This document shows positions 59,571-64,000 of a stretch of 64,000 nt of DNA, piece after piece. Numbering within the stretch: position 1 is the stretch's first letter; each line of letters opens with the position of its first letter. Source of the DNA: Nitrososphaerota archaeon (lineage in GTDB: Archaea; Thermoproteota; Nitrososphaeria; Nitrososphaerales; Nitrosopumilaceae); NCBI GenBank assembly GCA_016201435.1, contig JACQCT010000007.1:1-64000 (forward strand), written 5' to 3'. Both the position numbers and the translations under genes were made by a program. The notes under the pieces are model-generated. The model did not search any database. It saw nothing but the letters and a program-made list of their open reading frames with translations, and was not told the DNA's origin.

Positions 59571-61235
59571 TTACATTAAAGCTTGTGAAGCTTCATGGAA
59601 CATCTGGCTTTTTGCACAGCCTGCAGCAAGTTCGTCACCTGATCCTCTTCGCATGATTCCTCGGTATAGACCATCCTCTAGTTTTGCTCCAACTCTTTGT
59701 TCCCATTCTTCTACTGATGTAGAATATTTCTTTTGGATTCTATCTCTGTACCACTCTGGTATTACATTAAATGCACAGAATGGAATTATTCTAAGATCTG
59801 GTGTTACATAATGAATGTCACATCTTTGCAGTCTTTCAAGATCTTCGTTGTACTTGTCTTGGAAGTGCATCATGCCCAAAAAGAGTCCTTTGACATGCCA
59901 TGAACCTACAGAATCAAATGATCTTTTCATCAATATATTACTAAACATCTTTGCTAGATCAAGTCCTGCTGGTTGTTTCTTCTTGTCTACAAAGCTTGAG
60001 AGTTTTTTTACAACCTCTAGCATTGTAAAGTATTTGTTCTTACCAGAACGAATTTCGTCTGCCTTGTCTTCAAAGAGTTCTAACATTCCTTGAATATCTG
60101 CGAATTTTGTCAGTGGAACGAATTTTTTGGTTTCTTGGTCTTCAAAGATGTAAGTACCAGCACCACATGCAAAGTGAATTGATAACTCATATTTTGGTTT
60201 ACTTGAAAATGCTTCTATGACGTTTGTCAGTGGCATACAACTTGGAACTGGGAACCAGTCATCAACTGTTACCTCAGCTCCTGTTTGTTCTTCGATTCTT
60301 TGGATACAGTCTGGGATTGTGATTCTATATTTCTCACGTTCTTTCTTACCCATTCTTCCTGTCAATGAAACTGGCTGGAAGTTTACTGCGTGTACAACAT
60401 CAAGATTCTTTTGTGCATATCTAATAATGCCACCCAATTCATGATCATTAATTGATTTGATAACTGTTGGAACAAAGACAACAGTGGTTCCTGTCTTTCT
60501 TGCACTTTCTAATGCATATGGAACTTCCCAGTGATTCTTTGGATTTGTTCTTGGAGTTACGCCATCAAAACTTAGATAGAGATTATTGACACCGGCAAGT
60601 CTTACCTCTCGCATTGCTTCGGGGTCTAAAGCAAATCTAATTCCGTTTGTATTCATTTGAATGTGGTCAACGCCTTCTTCTTTCATTATTTTTATAACAT
60701 CAACAATGTCTTCTCGTAACATTGGTTCTCCACCAGTAATCTGCATAGAGTTTCCTGGAATTGGTCTTTCTGCTCTCAGAGTCTTCATCATTGCTCGCAC
60801 TTGATCTTGTGTAGGTTCATACATGTATGCACCTTCAAGTCCCTTCTTTACATAGAAAAAGCAATACCAACATGTTAAATCACATCTGTTTGTTACTATC
60901 ATGTTTGCCAATCCAGTGTGTGACAAGTGATTCGAACATAAACCACAGTTGTTTGGACATGAACATTTGTCAATCATTACGTTTGGAGCATGAGCACCTT
61001 TTCCGTCCATCCAGTAAGTACTAAATTTCTTGTACATGTCATATGAACCAAAATAGAGTTCTTCGCATTCGCCATGAGTTGGACAGGTTTTTGTCATGAA
61101 TACCTTACCATCTCTCTCAAAGACTTCTGCGTCAAGTATCATGTTGCAGTCTGGACATATGCTTTGAGTAAATCTTATCGTGGCTTTCTTTCCTAATGTA
61201 GGTACCTTCTGGTTAGAGATCTGTATCAGTTCCAT
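59571..61235 (-). CDS. radical SAM protein of the MJ0619/Tes (tetraether synthase)-like family
   Basis: QSICPDCNMILDAEVFERDGKVFMTKTCPTHGECEELYFGS; CSCPNNCGLCSNHLSHTGLANMIVTNRCDLTCWYCFFYVKKG; QITGGEPMLREDI. Confidence 0.8.
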   Translation of the reverse strand: MELIQISNQKVPTLGKKATIRFTQSICPDCNMILDAEVFERDGKVFMTKTCPTHGECEELYFGSYDMYKKFSTYWMDGKGAHAPNVMIDKCSCPNNCGLCSNHLSHTGLANMIVTNRCDLTCWYCFFYVKKGLEGAYMYEPTQDQVRAMMKTLRAERPIPGNSMQITGGEPMLREDIVDVIKIMKEEGVDHIQMNTNGIRFALDPEAMREVRLAGVNNLYLSFDGVTPRTNPKNHWEVPYALESARKTGTTVVFVPTVIKSINDHELGGIIRYAQKNLDVVHAVNFQPVSLTGRMGKKEREKYRITIPDCIQRIEEQTGAEVTVDDWFPVPSCMPLTNVIEAFSSKPKYELSIHFACGAGTYIFEDQETKKFVPLTKFADIQGMLELFEDKADEIRSGKNKYFTMLEVVKKLSSFVDKKKQPAGLDLAKMFSNILMKRSFDSVGSWHVKGLFLGMMHFQDKYNEDLERLQRCDIHYVTPDLRIIPFCAFNVIPEWYRDRIQKKYSTSVEEWEQRVGAKLEDGLYRGIMRRGSGDELAAGCAKSQMFHEASQALM

Positions 61236-61387
61236 GCTTAACTACGCATATTTTAAAAAATGAGTATTTAATCAATTTCCTACTATACACCACATGAATT
61301 GGTAGACATGGCATACCATATGTGAGAATTTAGGCACAATCAGTCATAGTTGACATATATAACAAATATACTCCAAAAGATCCTCAG

Positions 61388-62152
61388 ATGAGTCTTTCAG
61401 ATAAGACGCGTAAAGCACTTGAAAAGATCGGTCTTACAAGTTACGAGATAAAGGTATACTCTGCCTTATTGAAAACAGGCCAGATAAATGCCTCGGATCT
61501 AAGTCAGAAATCAAGCGTTCCATATTCAAAGATATACGAAGTTTTGGGTACATTAGAAGAAAAAGGATGGATTGGTTCAGATGATTCTAGGCCGACACAA
61601 TATTTTGCAAAGCCACCTACAACTGCCATAGAGACCTCACGACAAAATTTTGAATCTGATTTCAAAAACAACGAATCCATTATTTTAAAGGAACTTACGC
61701 CACTCTACGAACAAAGTGGCACAAGTGAAAGGCCTGACATTTGGGTTCTTTCAGGAGTAGTAAATATTGCTTCTAAAATTTTAGAGATGGTGGACTCATG
61801 TAGAAACGAAGTATTGATTGCCATACCAAAGGTTGCAGAAAACCTAGCAAAGGAAGCATTACCAAAACTTAGATCATTGCACGACAAAGGAGTTGAAATA
61901 ACAATACTAGTTTCCGAAGATGTTGATTCTGAAACTCTCAAATCTTTGTCAAGAGTAGCCAAGGTAAAGGTGAAAAAGGGACTTTTTGGAGGCGGAATAA
62001 TATCAGACAAGAGATATGTTGTAATATTACTTGGAGAAGATCTCGGTACTTCTGCAGAGGCAGTGGCAATATGGGCTGATCATTCCGGTTTAGCTGGTTT
62101 TGCTCGCGAATATTTTGAATATTTATTAAAAGAATCAAAAGACGTAAAGTAA
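61388..62152 (+). CDS. TrmB family transcriptional regulator
   Basis: KALEKIGLTSYEIKVYSALLKTGQINASDLSQKSSVPYSKIYEVLGTLEEKGWI. Confidence 0.9.
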   Translation: MSLSDKTRKALEKIGLTSYEIKVYSALLKTGQINASDLSQKSSVPYSKIYEVLGTLEEKGWIGSDDSRPTQYFAKPPTTAIETSRQNFESDFKNNESIILKELTPLYEQSGTSERPDIWVLSGVVNIASKILEMVDSCRNEVLIAIPKVAENLAKEALPKLRSLHDKGVEITILVSEDVDSETLKSLSRVAKVKVKKGLFGGGIISDKRYVVILLGEDLGTSAEAVAIWADHSGLAGFAREYFEYLLKESKDVK

Positions 62153-62174
62153 AGTACCACTGTGATGATATAAT

Positions 62175-62615
62175 ATGGAAAAAGACGAAGTATTATTTGT
62201 TGGCACTGCAGAAGCAGAACATGTAGAAATGTACCTAAAAGCTATATGGCATATCAAAGAAAGTGGAGATCCTGTAAAAATAAGTACCATTTCCAAGATG
62301 CTAAACGTGAGGCAGCCAAGTGTTGTACAAATGTTAAAAAAACTAAATGAGTCAAAGCTTGTAAATTATAACAAAACTGGAGTATCTCTTACCAAAAGTG
62401 GCGAACAGGTAGGTACTAACATGATGCGAAATAGTAGATTGCTTGAAGTGTTGATGGACAGTGCACTTAAGGTCGATATTGATGAAGAGATGGTTTGTGG
62501 AATTGAACATCACATGAATGAACAATTCACAGATGCTCTTTGTACTATGTTAAAACATCCAAGAAAATGTCCACATACACATGATATTCCACGCGGTAAA
62601 TGTTGTAAAAATTAA
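62175..62615 (+). CDS. DtxR/MntR-family metal-dependent transcriptional regulator
   Basis: EHVEMYLKAIWHIKESGDPVKISTISKMLNVRQPSVVQMLKKLNE; GIEHHMNEQFTDALCTMLKHPRKCPH. Confidence 0.9.
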   Translation: MEKDEVLFVGTAEAEHVEMYLKAIWHIKESGDPVKISTISKMLNVRQPSVVQMLKKLNESKLVNYNKTGVSLTKSGEQVGTNMMRNSRLLEVLMDSALKVDIDEEMVCGIEHHMNEQFTDALCTMLKHPRKCPHTHDIPRGKCCKN

Positions 62616-62655
62616 TTTTGAAATAAGTTATATCATAGTATAAGTTTGTAATATC

Positions 62656-62811
62656 ATGACCTGTTTCTGTGGATGCGAAACTTATGTCAAAGATGCTAAT
62701 GGCTTTAAGGTTGGATGTGTAAAATGCAATCATGGCCCTCAAAACCATGAAGAAAGTTTCAAGCTAAAATCAAATCTAGAAGATAGTCAAAAGCGCGGTT
62801 CTCTTTCCTAG
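62656..62811 (+). CDS. small Cys-rich, Zn-ribbon-like protein, 51 aa (absent from supplied ORF track)
   Basis: ATG...TAG: MTCFCGCETYVKDANGFKVGCVKCNHGPQNHEESFKLKSNLEDSQKRGSLS. Confidence 0.6.
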   Translation: MTCFCGCETYVKDANGFKVGCVKCNHGPQNHEESFKLKSNLEDSQKRGSLS

Positions 62812-62813
62812 TG

Positions 62814-63130
62814 TCATTCTCCAATTAATTTAACAAGTATTCTTTTTGATCTTCTTCCGTCAAACTCTCCATAAAAAATTTGTTCCCATGGTCCAAAGTC
62901 AAGTTTTCCTTTTGTTATTGCTACAACAACTTCTCTTCCCATGATCTGTCGTTTTAAATGCGCATCAGCGTTATCTTCACCAGTTCTGTTATGTTCGTAT
63001 TGATCTATTGGTTCATGTGGAGCTCCTTGACTCCACTTTTTTGAACAATCTCTTCAACTTGTGATGTTATGTTCACAAATCCTCTTCTTGAAGGCACATT
63101 GAATGTTAGATATTCTGTAACTGAATTCAT
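62814..63130 (-). pseudogene. yjbQ: YjbQ/UPF0047 family protein remnant (internal deletion plus frameshift)
   Basis: 5' part [36 protein letters not shown]..., then another frame [70 protein letters not shown]; 317 bp, not a multiple of 3. Confidence 0.72.
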
Positions 63131-63303
63131 TATAAGTCAAGATATATGTTTATGATAAATATTTAATGCAGGCTCAGAACTCAAGATCCTTCTCATCATA
63201 TCAAAGGGATTTGGTCATCAACGCCTGCAGCATCTAATTTTTACTGTTCCTAATTGAGTCTTTCAAGAAGCTTGATAAAAGGCAGAGGTCAGAATTTAGA
63301 TTA

Positions 63304-63729
63304 ATGGTCGCAATAGATGCTGCGTGCTCCCTTGAAAGTTTCAGGAAGTTTGTGATCCTTAGCACATGCAATTCTTTCGTTCCTGAAAGCTACTTTGAGG
63401 ATTACGAGGTATTTCCAGAACGTGAAGAAAGTCCAGGGCTTATTTATGTCGAAGCTGCCGACAAGGTAACTCTCAAGAAAATTCGTGACATGACTTTTGT
63501 CAATGCAAAGGATGTTTTAGGAATAATATATTCATCAAAAAGTGGAAACACCAACTTAAAGTGGCGTCAGATCAGACGAAATAGTGGAAAAGTAATTGGC
63601 GATGCTTCTACCAATACGCTCGTAAACTTGACAGAGGCAGGCGTTATTACGCAAGAGTGGGTCCAAAACTACCTAAGAAAAAAAGCTGGCGAAAAACAGC
63701 AAGCCAATACAAGCGAATTAACTAACTAA
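63304..63729 (+). CDS. conserved hypothetical protein, 141 aa
   Basis: Coherent ORF with same-frame coding-like sequence upstream interrupted by TAA. Confidence 0.6.
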   Translation: MVAIDAACSLESFRKFVILSTCNSFVPESYFEDYEVFPEREESPGLIYVEAADKVTLKKIRDMTFVNAKDVLGIIYSSKSGNTNLKWRQIRRNSGKVIGDASTNTLVNLTEAGVITQEWVQNYLRKKAGEKQQANTSELTN

Positions 63730-63769
63730 ACCTCTTTTTATTTTTGTTTTTTAATGTTAAAGTTATAAA

Positions 63770-64000
63770 ATGATTGCAAAACCAATTGATGAAAATTCAA
63801 TAGCGTTGATTCCAGAAGAATCAGACGATCTATTTACATTACGAAGAATAATAAAAAAAGGAGACAGACTTACTGGAGATACTACACGTGCAATAAAGCA
63901 AGAAAAGGAATTTGCAAGACCAGATAGGGGCGAGCGGGTTAAAATAAAAGTCGCATTAGAAGTTGGAAAAATTTCTATTGATGATGTAGTAGACAGACTA
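63770..64000 (+). CDS. pelA: pelota (Dom34) mRNA surveillance protein, N-terminal part (runs off window)
   Basis: MIAKPIDENSIALIPEESDDLFTLRRIIKKGDRLTGDTTRAIKQEKEFARPDRGERVKIKVALEVGKISIDDVVDRL. Confidence 0.87.
   Translation, partial: MIAKPIDENSIALIPEESDDLFTLRRIIKKGDRLTGDTTRAIKQEKEFARPDRGERVKIKVALEVGKISIDDVVDRL

Noticed and set aside
1-64000. CRISPR arrays, transposases or integrases
   Set aside because: No regularly spaced repeats, transposase motifs or terminal repeats noticed by eye on either strand; the second tRNA-Arg is not followed by an integrase

Overview
AT-rich archaeal chromosomal window. The gene content fits an ammonia-oxidising thaumarchaeon (Nitrososphaerota); this placement is inferred from protein families, since no database search was run. 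The left flank (about 1-18.5 kb) holds housekeeping genes: an OGG1-type glycosylase end, two tRNA-Arg genes, a cupredoxin/cytochrome b/Rieske operon, a giant S8 protease, NpdG-like F420 reductase, a DUF59-PqqD fusion, an MtnA-like isomerase, PGI/PMI and Orc1/Cdc6. From about 18.5 to 59.5 kb lies a large surface-glycan island. It contains a nonulosonic (sialic/legionaminic)-acid-like module, dTDP-sugar genes, many glycosyltransferases and methyltransferases, a flippase fused to a GT-C transferase, and an acyl-carrier-protein cassette (FkbH + ACP + MaoC + AcpS) that is unexpected in an archaeon. The right flank holds a tetraether-synthase-like radical SAM protein, TrmB and DtxR-type regulators, an apparent yjbQ pseudogene and the start of pelota. 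The best candidate for an under-described system is the ACP cassette at 36.6-40.0 kb inside the glycan island. Several small or broken genes missing from the supplied ORF track were read by hand: a CWC-type Cys-rich protein, a Zn-ribbon-like protein and the yjbQ remnant.
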